Of a DNA stretch of 17,070 nt, positions 8,892 to 16,665 are shown piece by piece. Numbering within the stretch: position 1 is the stretch's first letter; the number at the start of each line of letters is the position of its first letter. Under the pieces are notes generated by a model. It worked only from the letters and a program-made list of their open reading frames with translations. It did not search any database and was not told the origin of the DNA. The position numbers were made by a program, and so were the translations under genes. The DNA is from Chrysochromulina tobinii. Its lineage: Eukaryota > Haptophyta > Prymnesiales > Chrysochromulinaceae. The DNA lies in assembly GCA_001275005.1 (NCBI GenBank), contig JWZX01002523.1, positions 1 through 17,070 on the forward strand, given 5' to 3'.

Positions 8892-9698
8892 TCACTCCTT
8901 ACCAAAGAGGCGGGCAAGTTCTCTTCCAATGTCGGCCGGGGAGATCCACATGCTCTTGTTGCGCCCCGTCGGCTCGAACTGCGGTGTCTTGGGCGCGTCG
9001 CCGATAGGATCCTCGGCGCGATAGTCCCGTGACGCAAGCGGGCTCGCGGCCGGCTTTGTCAGGACGCCCATACGCTCCTTCGAGCCGAGCGTGGCTCGCT
9101 TCGAAGCATCAACCCAGACGACCTCGCGCATCAGCTGGCCATCTTCCATCGTGTACGAATAGACGGCTGCTTGGCGGTACTTGTGCGCGAGCTTGAGCAC
9201 CGATGAGCGCGCGTAGACACGCTCCTCCATGGCGAACGCGATGCTGAAGCCGTCCTCGCGCCAACCGTCCTGCGCGTTGAACCCAAAGGAGCGCCACACG
9301 GCACGCGGCGACAGCTGCCGCGCGCCTTCCATTTTAGCGATATCAGCCTCGAGTGCCTCGTTTGCCTTTCGGTTCCACTCGGCGGGCGCGGTTTGGCCCA
9401 TCGGGTTGGCAGCGGTGAGCGAGAAGACGATGCTCTTTTCAAAGATCTTGGGCCAGGCGACCGGCGGCGCCTTATCATTGGGCGGTTTGGGCGCCATGTA
9501 CAGGACGCCATCGGCTGATGACAAGCTCCGGCACCCTGGCACGTCAAGCATCCCATCAATCGCCGTAGCCCACATAGAGTTGAGCGACGCATCAGCTCGT
9601 TCGAGCGCGACTACGCTCGGTTGACGCGTCGTGACAAAGGCGGCCGTACCGCCGGCCAAAAGTACCGCCCGCCGAACCAGTGGCTGGCAGCGCAGCAT
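8892..9698 (-). CDS. DUF3293-like protein, probably organelle-targeted
   Basis: A 268-residue protein of unknown function. Residues 1-40 are basic and hydrophobic (MLRCQPLVRRAVLLAGGTAA, then TTRQPSVV) with no acidic residue before about 33, like a mitochondrial or plastid targeting peptide. The central part, about 88-195, has the layout I associate with the mostly bacterial family DUF3293: a strand ending in TAANPMGQ (95-102), then W-N-R-x-x-N-x-A-L-E (108-117), a W-R-E-D/G-F-S-I-A segment (146-154), and K-Y-R-Q-A-A-V-Y (173-180). The ending WISPADIGRELARLFGKE is helical. The start is a true ATG at 9698. Family assignment is from memory of the pattern. Eukaryotic origin by transfer from a bacterium or organelle is possible but untested. 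Confidence 0.7.
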   Translation of the reverse strand: MLRCQPLVRRAVLLAGGTAAFVTTRQPSVVALERADASLNSMWATAIDGMLDVPGCRSLSSADGVLYMAPKPPNDKAPPVAWPKIFEKSIVFSLTAANPMGQTAPAEWNRKANEALEADIAKMEGARQLSPRAVWRSFGFNAQDGWREDGFSIAFAMEERVYARSSVLKLAHKYRQAAVYSYTMEDGQLMREVVWVDASKRATLGSKERMGVLTKPAASPLASRDYRAEDPIGDAPKTPQFEPTGRNKSMWISPADIGRELARLFGKE

Positions 9699-9913
9699 GC
9701 CTTCTCCGAAGTTGCGAGCGGCAACTTCAGAAGTGCTTGCCTTCCCTGCGCGTTCACGCCCGGCACGGCGCGGGAATTATGTCAGCGGTGGAGTTCATAT
9801 TTGTAAAGTCAGCGGAGCAAACTTTTGTGCCAAACACCATAGAGCCACGCGGGGCGACCAATGACCTCGAGATCTAGATTCTTCCATAATTAAAGACTCC
9901 ACAGCCATCACCA

Positions 9914-11236
9914 TCAGGCGGCCGCAGCACTCGAGACAGCACCGCTGGACACGCGCACGCTCAGCGAGTACTGCACAGGATCCTCAACCGCATCGGGAAG
10001 CACGACCGTGGCTTTCGCCCACACCACCGAGCCTGCGCCCACCGTGACCGGCCGCACAGCCATCAAGGGCAGGACGGTTTGCCAGCAAGACGCACCGGGT
10101 GCACCGCTCCTACCGCCGGTGCCACCGCCGCGAGTCTCGACGACAATCTGCGCCGCGCCTCTGCCGTCGCCGCCCTCACCTGCGGGCTGGGCCTCCCTGA
10201 GCACCAACCGACACCACATGGCAATGCCTGAGAGGGACCTTGCTGCCCTCGCCGCGTGAACGCTCGCTGCCTCTTCGTCCACCCCGGCGGCACACAACGC
10301 CTCGAAATAGCTGCCCTCGTTCGCCTCCAGCTGCTGCTGCGTGATCTCGAAAGCTGATTCCACAACCGCTGGGGAGCCGGCGGCAGAGGGCATTGAGGGG
10401 TCGGTGAAGCGAATGCACTCGAGCCGGGCGGCTGCGTGGTGGAGCGGCAGTAAGGTGGCGTCTTGGCAGTTGAGCCGCAACGGCTCCTGAATGCGGCCCC
10501 AATCGTACGCCTTCTCGCCCAGCGCGTAGTGGAGAGCATACGAGCAAGGGGAGGCCCAAGTTTCCACAGTGTGTGGAATCCAGCTGCCATGCAGCAAGGG
10601 CTCCTTGACTAAGCGAGCGTGCGCGTCCTGGACTGTTGCATACACTCCTTCCTCGGAGGCAATCGAGCCGACGATCTCCGAGACGACGACGTCGACGAGC
10701 TCCGGCAGCTCGATCGATGTCGAGAAACCTTCGATCACCTCGATCACATCTGCCCAACCCTCATCAAGTACCAAACTCCTCGCCCGCCGAGCCGCTTCCG
10801 CGTTGGCTTCGATGGCGTACACCTTCCGTGCACCGGCCTTGGCTGCGAGCAGCGCCAGCACTGCGTGCGGTCCCGTCCCAATGTCGAGCACAGCGAGCGA
10901 TTGTATGGGAGCCTCGGCAAGGCGAGCGGTAATGGCTTCGGCAAAGAATGGCGTTCGGCTCTCATCATCGCGCATGGCAGCGTACGACTCGTCAGCAAAC
11001 GAGATGAATCCGTCTTTGGGTCCTTCCTTGAAGCCAGCCGTTGCAAGCCATGAGGAAGTGCTTCTCACGAGTGGCAACCGTGCTGCGCTTTCAGGCACGG
11101 CGTCAGCGTCGACATACGCAGCAAACAAAGCCATGCAGTCTGCAGTGCTTTGTAGCGAAGCGTGTTTTGCTCTCGCACCCGCAAGCCAGCCTCGCTCTGC
11201 AAGCATGCCGAGTATTGCGCTGGTAACCACGAGCAT
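9914..11236 (-). CDS. Protein arginine methyltransferase-like protein with altered THW loop
   Basis: A 440-residue single-exon SAM-dependent methyltransferase with PRMT architecture. SYAAMRDDESRTPFFAEAI (84-102) corresponds to the PRMT helix Y-x-x-M-x-x-D-x-x-R. Motif I is VLDIGTGPHAVLALLAAKAG (117-136), with acidic E143 in AIEAN after the next strand. The double-E loop is SEIVGSIASEE (186-196), E187 and E196 spaced nine apart as in PRMTs. A beta-barrel-like C-terminal half follows, with GIAMWCRLVL (337-346) and SCWQTVLPL (383-391), aligning with the PRMT THW loop T-H-W-x-Q. The His is replaced by Cys. In canonical PRMTs it helps form the active site, so activity or substrate may differ. Residues 350-380 are a Gly-rich insertion. 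Start ATG 11236; the N-terminus MLVVTSAILGML is hydrophobic but not clearly a signal peptide. Confidence 0.82.
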   Translation of the reverse strand: MLVVTSAILGMLAERGWLAGARAKHASLQSTADCMALFAAYVDADAVPESAARLPLVRSTSSWLATAGFKEGPKDGFISFADESYAAMRDDESRTPFFAEAITARLAEAPIQSLAVLDIGTGPHAVLALLAAKAGARKVYAIEANAEAARRARSLVLDEGWADVIEVIEGFSTSIELPELVDVVVSEIVGSIASEEGVYATVQDAHARLVKEPLLHGSWIPHTVETWASPCSYALHYALGEKAYDWGRIQEPLRLNCQDATLLPLHHAAARLECIRFTDPSMPSAAGSPAVVESAFEITQQQLEANEGSYFEALCAAGVDEEAASVHAARAARSLSGIAMWCRLVLREAQPAGEGGDGRGAAQIVVETRGGGTGGRSGAPGASCWQTVLPLMAVRPVTVGAGSVVWAKATVVLPDAVEDPVQYSLSVRVSSGAVSSAAAA

Positions 11237-11335
11237 GGTAAAGATTACGACTTCTTATTGTCAGTCGGCGTGCGACGGTTCGGGTCCGACCGACCGACAA
11301 GAAGACCAAGAAGGGACGTGTCTCCGGGTAAAAAG

Positions 11336-11370
11336 AGTCAAGTCAAGTCAAGTCAAGTCAAGTCAAGTCA
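11336..11370. repeat. Pentanucleotide array (AGTCA)7
   Basis: Seven perfect copies of AGTCA on the plus strand, about 100 bp upstream of the PRMT-like start codon. ACTTG units also appear close by at 11510-11519 at the end of the left inverted repeat. Confidence 0.95.
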
Positions 11371-11424
11371 AGGGCACGTATGTCAGCACTTATGACGTGT
11401 CACCTCTAGATGGACCCCCTCCGT

Positions 11425-11522
11425 CATCTCCGCCTACTCCCGTCCTCCCCTGCTGGCTACCGGAGCACATTCGATAGGCTTCCGTATGGTTGTCTGTTGT
11501 TTATGTATAGACTTGACTTGAC
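11425..11522 (+). repeat. Left arm of an inverted repeat around the GT29-like gene
   Basis: The core at 11463-11505 is the reverse complement of 13622-13665 with 42 matching positions, one mismatch and one extra base. It includes GAGCACATTCGATAGGCTTC and GGTTGTCTGTTGTTTATG. Weaker similarity extends outward to CATCTCCG at 11425 and inward to an ACTTG-type simple repeat. The two arms face each other across 2.2 kb. Confidence 0.88.
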
Positions 11523-11785
11523 CACAAGTTCCTCGCCCGCCGCATCTCCACACGGGTTCGTCAAATCCTTGAAACGGCAGGATTCTTAGATTTGGAAAAT
11601 ACCGGAAGGCTTTCACCAACGTCGTTCATGCGAGAGACGACCGCGAGAGCGCAGAACGTTGAAAGTTAGAAAGACGCTACCCGGGTACTCCGCACCGACG
11701 GACAGAGCGATACTGAAACTGAACTGATACTCAATACTGAATACAACGCAACACGAAATCACGATCACGTCCTTTCACGTCCGGT

Positions 11786-13375
11786 CTACTTCCAAGGCGC
11801 GATCCAGACGCAATGGCACAGCGCTTCGGCGACCTTTCCCACGAGCGCTATGCTTGAGAACATGGCGGGCAGGAGCCAGCTCAGCACCAGCAGCGCTGCC
11901 ATCAGCGCCGCAGCACGACCTGTGATTGCCAACACCATCATCACGATGTGAGAGTGGTGCGCGGCGTATCGTCCGTATGGGCTGCACAGCCACCATAGTG
12001 CAATACCCAAGGCGACGCCCACAACTGGAAGGGTGATCGCGAACTCTACCAAGTGCGGCGGCGGCCACTCGCCCAGGGAATCGCCGTTATAATGTGCGGT
12101 CCAGACCTCACACGGGAAGAATTGCAGCCATTCGCCCTTGATGCCAAGGTGGCTGACGCTCATGCGGGTGTGGTATGCCAAACTTGGCGTCGGGTGGACG
12201 ACGATGCGGCCACTGGACCCAAGCTCGCGCAGCACGACCTGCTTCTCCCTTTCCCGAGAATGGTAACTATCCTGGGAGCTCCCTCTCTTATTCGCCCAGT
12301 TCATCCCAAGCACGTGAATTCGAGGGGCAGCGCGCTTGGCAGCCGCACGTCGGGTGGCATTATGATGAGAGTCCTCATGGCCCGATCGTGCCTCCAAGGT
12401 GCGATTGAGTAGATGAAACAGGGCTCTCGTTCCAGTCGTCCAACCGTGCTTGCTCCCCGGCGGCGGCGAGCGACACACGGCATCGCAGGGCATGTACGTT
12501 ACGGGTATCCCGAGATGTTTCGCATACCAGTCCGCATCCTCGGCCCGGCCGTTGACGAGCGTGATGGACACCGCCTCGTTGGGAAGTCGATGGCAATGCG
12601 TGGAGAGCTGCCGGAGGATAGGCAGCTGTAGGGTGAACGTGTCCAGTCGCAACGGCGGCTCCAGGCCCCAAAAGTACCATGGCACGGCGTCGCGATCTTT
12701 ACCCACTGCGCCAGCGGGGATGCCAAACGGGGCGCTGTCGGGATTGATCAGTCGCGCGAAAACGTGCCCGAGGGGCTCGCCCGGGTGCAGGTTGGACAGT
12801 CCGTTGAAGCGATACACCTGGCTGGGCGAAGCCGGCCGGATGAGCCTGTGGCGCTGCTGCGTGCTGAGCGGCCCGTTGCCAATGAGGACGATATCCTGCG
12901 GCCGTATCCGCATATGCGCCGCCAGCTTCGCCCCGCGCTCGAGGGTGGGGAGCTTGACGTCGTGTACTGCATGGTAGTCCCAAACAGAGCGATCGATAAG
13001 TTCCAGCGTAAGGAACACGGACATGAGCCCCATGCACACGGACGATGCAATGCGACGGCACACGCCGCGGCCGTGATGCTCCTGCAGACCATAGACGAGG
13101 AACATGCCATAGACGGCCAATGCGAAGGACTCGACTGACGCGAAGAAGAGTGCCGTGATCGACGTGGACACATAAGAGGTCCCGAAGGTGACGACCGCGA
13201 TCATCCAGAGCAACCCCAAGAACTTGGTTTGCACGAGCCAGACCTGCGTGGCATCGGCCGGCTCCCAGGTCTGCATCCACGTCGCGAGCTCGCCCCAGCC
13301 TGGCTGCAGACGCGGATTCGGGGTCCTGACCGCAGCGCAGGTTGACCAGCAGCCACTGAGCGAGAGGATCCCCAT
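11786..13375 (-). CDS. Multi-pass membrane protein with sialyltransferase (GT29)-like motifs
   Basis: 529 residues from the ATG at 13375. Hydrophobic segments: about 52-74 and 76-97, 106-127, then near the C-terminus 443-464 and 476-515. The soluble middle has a sialylmotif-L-like segment, DIVLIGNGPLS (161-171) ending in VYRFNGL (187-193), comparable to V-G-N-G ... F-R-x-N in GT29 enzymes. A motif-S-like segment follows: TTGTRALFHLL (313-323) and IHVLGMNW (353-360), comparable to P-S-T-G ... H-x-Y-G-F. Then H372-x4-E377 matches the very-short motif H-x4-E. GT29 enzymes transfer sialic acids from CMP-donors in the Golgi; the sugar here is unknown. Animal enzymes have one N-terminal anchor, so several membrane spans at both ends are unusual. 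The frame is open and coding-like upstream to about 13441 (TVEEAARVFEASNLEKS) after a TTTTAG, so a 5' exon may be missing. Confidence 0.7.
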   Translation of the reverse strand: MGILSLSGCWSTCAAVRTPNPRLQPGWGELATWMQTWEPADATQVWLVQTKFLGLLWMIAVVTFGTSYVSTSITALFFASVESFALAVYGMFLVYGLQEHHGRGVCRRIASSVCMGLMSVFLTLELIDRSVWDYHAVHDVKLPTLERGAKLAAHMRIRPQDIVLIGNGPLSTQQRHRLIRPASPSQVYRFNGLSNLHPGEPLGHVFARLINPDSAPFGIPAGAVGKDRDAVPWYFWGLEPPLRLDTFTLQLPILRQLSTHCHRLPNEAVSITLVNGRAEDADWYAKHLGIPVTYMPCDAVCRSPPPGSKHGWTTGTRALFHLLNRTLEARSGHEDSHHNATRRAAAKRAAPRIHVLGMNWANKRGSSQDSYHSREREKQVVLRELGSSGRIVVHPTPSLAYHTRMSVSHLGIKGEWLQFFPCEVWTAHYNGDSLGEWPPPHLVEFAITLPVVGVALGIALWWLCSPYGRYAAHHSHIVMMVLAITGRAAALMAALLVLSWLLPAMFSSIALVGKVAEALCHCVWIAPWK

Positions 13376-13510
13376 TGAAGCCAATGTTGACTTTTCAAGA
13401 TTCGACGCCTCAAAAACGCGGGCCGCTTCTTCAACCGTCTAAAATATTTTCCGCATCGCACATTCAGATTTCCTACTGGTAAAAACTAAAAAGACACCGG
13501 GGGGAGCCGG

Positions 13511-13560
13511 GACACACACTGGACACACGGGCGCACACGGGCACACGGATCACACAGACG
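13511..13560. repeat. Degenerate CACACGGG-type minisatellite
   Basis: The stretch consists of variants of CACACACTGGA, CACACGGGCG and CACACGGGCA in succession. It lies upstream of the GT29-like gene, inside the right flank of the inverted-repeat unit. Confidence 0.7.
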
Positions 13561-13598
13561 AACCTCACAACCATCCCAACTTCCCGTGCGTGTCCCGT

Positions 13599-13617
13599 TC
13601 AAGTTCAAGTTCAAGTT
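13599..13617. repeat. Hexanucleotide array (TTCAAG)3
   Basis: Three copies of TTCAAG plus a partial unit, immediately internal to the right inverted-repeat arm. The same hexamer on the opposite strand forms the array at 15387-15413. Both arrays abut a GTGTCCC or GGGACAC motif. Confidence 0.9.
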
Positions 13618-13702
13618 ACTTCATAAACAACAGACAACCTCTACGGAAGCCTATCGAATGTGCTCTCGGGGCTAGCAGTGGGGGTGAGAGTCGACGGAGA
13701 TG
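13601..13702 (-). repeat. Right arm of the inverted repeat around the GT29-like gene
   Basis: Its core at 13622-13665 is the reverse complement of 11463-11505. Outward similarity reaches CGGAGATG at about 13695-13702, matching CATCTCCG at 11425. No open frame or transposase is contained. No flanking target duplication was recognised. Confidence 0.88.
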
Positions 13703-13986
13703 GTGAGACACAACGGAAGGATCACGAACGGGAGGGAGACCAGGAGGAGACACGCCACAGGGTGCTAGCCTGCGTGCCCTCGAGTACGAGTAGAGATCGA
13801 AGAGAATAGATAGAGAGGGGGGATTGTGGAAGAGAAAGCGGGGGACATAGACGCCTGCTCGACCGAGGAACTCGAAGCCGATCGGCGCCGCGTCACGCTC
13901 GTCGAGAAGACCAGTGCGAGAGAGAGGCCCGTGCTGCAGCCAACTGAATGACGCGGCAAGGATACCCTTCTCTCGTGCTACTCAAC
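13703..13986. other. Gene-free stretch downstream of the acidic-protein gene
   Basis: Lies between the right inverted-repeat arm and the stop codon of the minus-strand acidic-protein gene, so it should be that gene's 3' untranslated region and flank. It is purine-rich on the plus strand at about 13725-13860. No gene recognised. Confidence 0.6.
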
Positions 13987-15388
13987 TCAATTCCCGCTCG
14001 CTCCGTCCGCCGCCAGTCGTCGAACAGCCCTTGCCGCAGCCTGCCGCTGAGCACCGTTCTTCTGCTTGCCGCGCGTGCGCTTCCCCTTTTTGATGCCGCC
14101 AATCGAGCTGCTGCACCCCTCTGCGCGCTGCATCGACGCGTTCTCTTTGCCCGTCATAGCCTCGTCCTCGTCGCTGCCCTCTGCCTCGCGCGCAGCCATC
14201 GACGCCCCCACCTCGACGCCGTCGACGCCCTCGCAGCCCGTGACACCGCCGTCTTCGCCCTCGAGCCCTCGTCCGTCAGCGCTGCTGCCTCCGCCCGCGC
14301 CGTCGTCGTCCAGCCTGACGCACCCAACAGACACCCCCTCTCTCTGCTGCTCCCTCTCTGCATCCTGTGCCTGCACCTCCGCTACTACATCCATGCTACA
14401 CATCAGCTCATCATGAGCGTCGTCAGGCGCCATCTCACTCATGCACTCAGCCTCCTCTCTCTCCGCGCTCGGCTCGCCCGTGAGCTCATCGTCCATCTCA
14501 AGCCCGCACGCCACCCATCTCGCAGCGAGGCCTCTCGGGCTCATTGCCATGTGCGCGTCGGGCCAACCGCGCAATCGCACCGCCTCATCGTCATCGCCCT
14601 CAGCATCATCGCCAGCCAGCGACCCGCCATATTGCTGAGTCGCCTGCCAGATGGGCGCGCGGCGCACCGCCTCGTCGATCTCAGGCTCCTCCTCGTAGTC
14701 CTCATTCGCCGCGCCATACAACTGCGTCGCCTGAGGCAGAGGCGCTGCCACGTCATGGACGATCATTTCGTCAGTATCGCAATCCATGTGAGCCGGCGCC
14801 GCGCCAGCGCTGCCCTCCTCTGCGCGCTCATCTGCGCCGCCAGTAGCCCGCGCTGCCCTCATCGCCTCGCCGCCATCCGGCATCAGCCACGCGCGCGCGC
14901 CCACCGCCGACGCTTCGCGCATGAGCCGCAGCGCCCTTTCTCGGCCACCGTCGGCGAGCAGCGCACTCTCCTCCTCGTCCGGCTCCGATAGACCCTCGAA
15001 GCCGCGCTCGATGCGCCTCTCGAGCAGCTCGCCCAACTCCCGCTCCTGCTCGAGCCGAGCGTACCTGAACCGGCCCTCCTCAGCTCTCAGCCGCTCTCGC
15101 TCTTTGCCCTCGTCCCTCTTCTTGCGGAGCTCCTCGCGCCGCGCGTCGGCCGTGCCGTGCGTACGCACGAGCGTCTCGCCGCCCACGACGCGCACAAAAC
15201 GCCCCGGCTGCAGCTCCGCCGCGATGCCCTTCTCAAAGTCGGCCTCGCTCATCGGCACGCCCGCGCTGCCATTGGCCGGATAAAACGTGCCGAAAAGTTG
15301 CTCGTCGAGAACGCGCCCGTGCCCGCCGGTATAGTGCCTTTGGTAATCGCCGCCGTACGCTCCGCGCAGCCCCGCATGCCCTCGCCAA
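13987..15388 (-). CDS. Acidic, probably nuclear protein of unknown function with paired QATQ-x-YG motifs
   Basis: Not recognised. The first in-frame ATG is at 15252 (MSEADFEKGIAAELQPGRFV, giving 421 residues). The frame stays open and coding-like upstream (AYGGDYQRHYTGGHGRVLDE, LFGTFYPANG) as far as the hexamer array at 15387, so I extend to 15388 and suspect a 5' exon. Counting from the ATG: charged helical region 37-100 (R/E-rich, coiled-coil-like), acidic disordered middle with PQATQLYGAANEDYEEEP (173-190) and WQATQQYG (202-209), and a C-terminal basic cluster KKGKRTRGKQK (about 388-398) like a nuclear localisation signal. TQ sites in an acidic context can be ATM/ATR-type kinase targets or docking motifs, which is a guess. 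Codon use matches the neighbours. Confidence 0.65.
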
Positions 15389-15413
15389 CTTGAACTTGAA
15401 CTTGAACTTGAAC
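15387..15413. repeat. Hexanucleotide array (AACTTG)4
   Basis: Four copies of AACTTG plus AAC on the plus strand, equal to TTCAAG on the minus strand. It sits at the 5' edge of the acidic-protein exon. On the minus strand every unit supplies a CAAG that could serve as an intron acceptor. Confidence 0.93.
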
Positions 15414-15465
15414 GTGTCCCGAACGAGGAACGTTTTACAACTTACATTCGAAATTCATATTTCAT
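15389..15465 (-). other. Candidate first exon (15446-15465) and 57-nt intron (15389-15445)
   Basis: On the minus strand an ATG at 15465 is followed by 20 nt of open frame (MKYEFR plus AT) and a perfect-looking donor GTAAGT at 15445. The acceptor CAAG at 15389, in the hexamer array, joins it in phase 2 to the open frame of the acidic protein (WRGHAGLRGAYGG). The phase match alone would happen by chance one time in three, so this is only a proposal. Confidence 0.3.
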
Positions 15466-15773
15466 ATCGTGACCATCGGATCGTGAGAACCGTGTATTCG
15501 TGACAATTCCGGATAAGTAGGTAACTTCTAACTGAAACAACTTACACATGTACGGCGGTGGTCGAAATTGAATTTCCGAAATTGCAAGAATAAACAATCA
15601 GGCATTCAATCACCGTGTCGAGCTTTTAAGGTCGAGCGTTCATATTGTATCGGAACGTTATCAGCTGCCTGAAGACGAAATTCAGTTTTTACTTACTTAC
15701 TGACTTACCAATGCGCGGTTGCGCGCACGATGCCATTGGGCGGGTCGTCGTCTAAGTCGTAGACAACGTCGTC
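15466..15773. other. A/T-rich intergenic region
   Basis: Clearly richer in A/T than the rest of the window. It separates the acidic-protein gene from the proline/arginine-rich gene, both on the minus strand. It holds a short tetranucleotide run (ACTTACTTACTGACTTACC, 15691-15709). No gene recognised; probably promoter sequence of the former and 3' flank of the latter. Confidence 0.55.
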
Positions 15774-16445
15774 TCAGCCGAGTCTGTGGCGGCGTACGGG
15801 GCTGTCACGAGTAGAGACGCCCGCCTCTTTCAGTTTTCTGGTCGCCTCAAGGATCGTGTGCTTCGTAGCATCCGGCTCCCGCCGAGGAGGACTCCTAGGC
15901 CCGTGAGAGACGGGCAAGTGCCGTGGCTCCCTGGCACTGCTGGGACGTGCGTCGTACGAGCTGTCCACAGCAAAGGGTGGTGGTCGCCTTGCAGCAGAGG
16001 GTTTCGGCTGCGCAACGGCTAGCAAAGGTTGGTGGCCAATAGCGGCGCGCTTAGGGTGCGCACTGGCGGCAACAGGCGACGAAACGCGTGGCGGCGCGGC
16101 CAACGGCTCGGGGGATGGTGGCGACAATGGCTGCACGCGGTTGGCCTGTAGCTGCTCCTTGTAATCTTCGCCGTGGTCGAGCGCTTCGCCAACACGTGTC
16201 ACCAGAGCGGAGCAATCGTGGCCAAAGGCACGTCGGCCGCCTGGCCTCGGGTGGATGGGCCGTGTGCCAGCCGGGGCCAGAGGCTGTGCAGGTGCTGCGC
16301 GCCGCCGCGGTTCCTCGTCATCGAAACCCCACGGAGTTTTCAAGCACTCAACGCCTGTGGAGAGCCCGGCTGCTGCTCGAAGTGCTAGCGACTGCGGCTC
16401 GTGCCGGTGCATTCGGCTCACGGGGCGGCGGCCTGTCTCGGGCAT
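15774..16445 (-). CDS. Proline/arginine-rich hypothetical protein
   Basis: Not recognised. 223 residues from the first ATG at 16445 (MPETGRRPVSRMHRHEP); the frame is open a little upstream without another ATG. Mostly disordered and basic, rich in P, R, A and S, with no signal peptide or membrane segment. Two segments look structured: LKTPWGFDDEEPRRR (35-49) and a helix at about 77-104 (HDCSALVTRVGEALDHGEDY). The C-terminus is also helical (TKHTILEATRKLKEAGVST) and ends in a basic tail. Similar disordered proteins are common in algal genomes, and the open frame could be partly fortuitous in GC-rich DNA. The helical segments argue for a real gene. Confidence 0.5.
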   Translation of the reverse strand: MPETGRRPVSRMHRHEPQSLALRAAAGLSTGVECLKTPWGFDDEEPRRRAAPAQPLAPAGTRPIHPRPGGRRAFGHDCSALVTRVGEALDHGEDYKEQLQANRVQPLSPPSPEPLAAPPRVSSPVAASAHPKRAAIGHQPLLAVAQPKPSAARRPPPFAVDSSYDARPSSAREPRHLPVSHGPRSPPRREPDATKHTILEATRKLKEAGVSTRDSPVRRHRLG

Positions 16446-16665
16446 AGAAGCGACAGGGACGGCAGACGTTTGTGGCAACTTTTGTGGCCGACCGTTGGAA
16501 GGCGCCGTTACGAGCGGGAAAAATTATCTCCGTTTCGAGCCAAACCCTAGACAATCGAAATTTATCCTGTGTTTCCGGCTGTACACGTTGTAGCCGAACA
16601 CGATTTCTAGGTCACGGAATGCCAGCGAAGAACCGGGGTTACCTAACGTGAGACGCGGGGATTCA

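Noticed and set aside
10569-11477. Plus-strand frame of 302 codons crossing the PRMT-like start
   Set aside because: Ser/Ala-rich antisense frame that runs into the AGTCA array; no domain.
11425-13702. A complete DNA transposon
   Set aside because: The only gene inside is glycosyltransferase-like; there is no transposase, and no target duplication was seen. Only the inverted repeats are claimed.
13948-14991. Plus-strand frame of 347 codons opposite the acidic-protein gene
   Set aside because: Arg/Ala/Leu-rich antisense of an acidic coding sequence. The minus-strand frame has helices, a localisation signal and repeated motifs, so it is preferred, though not with certainty.
15589-15594. AATAAA as a polyadenylation signal
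   Set aside because: It is on the plus strand with no plus-strand gene upstream; A/T-rich background makes it expected by chance.
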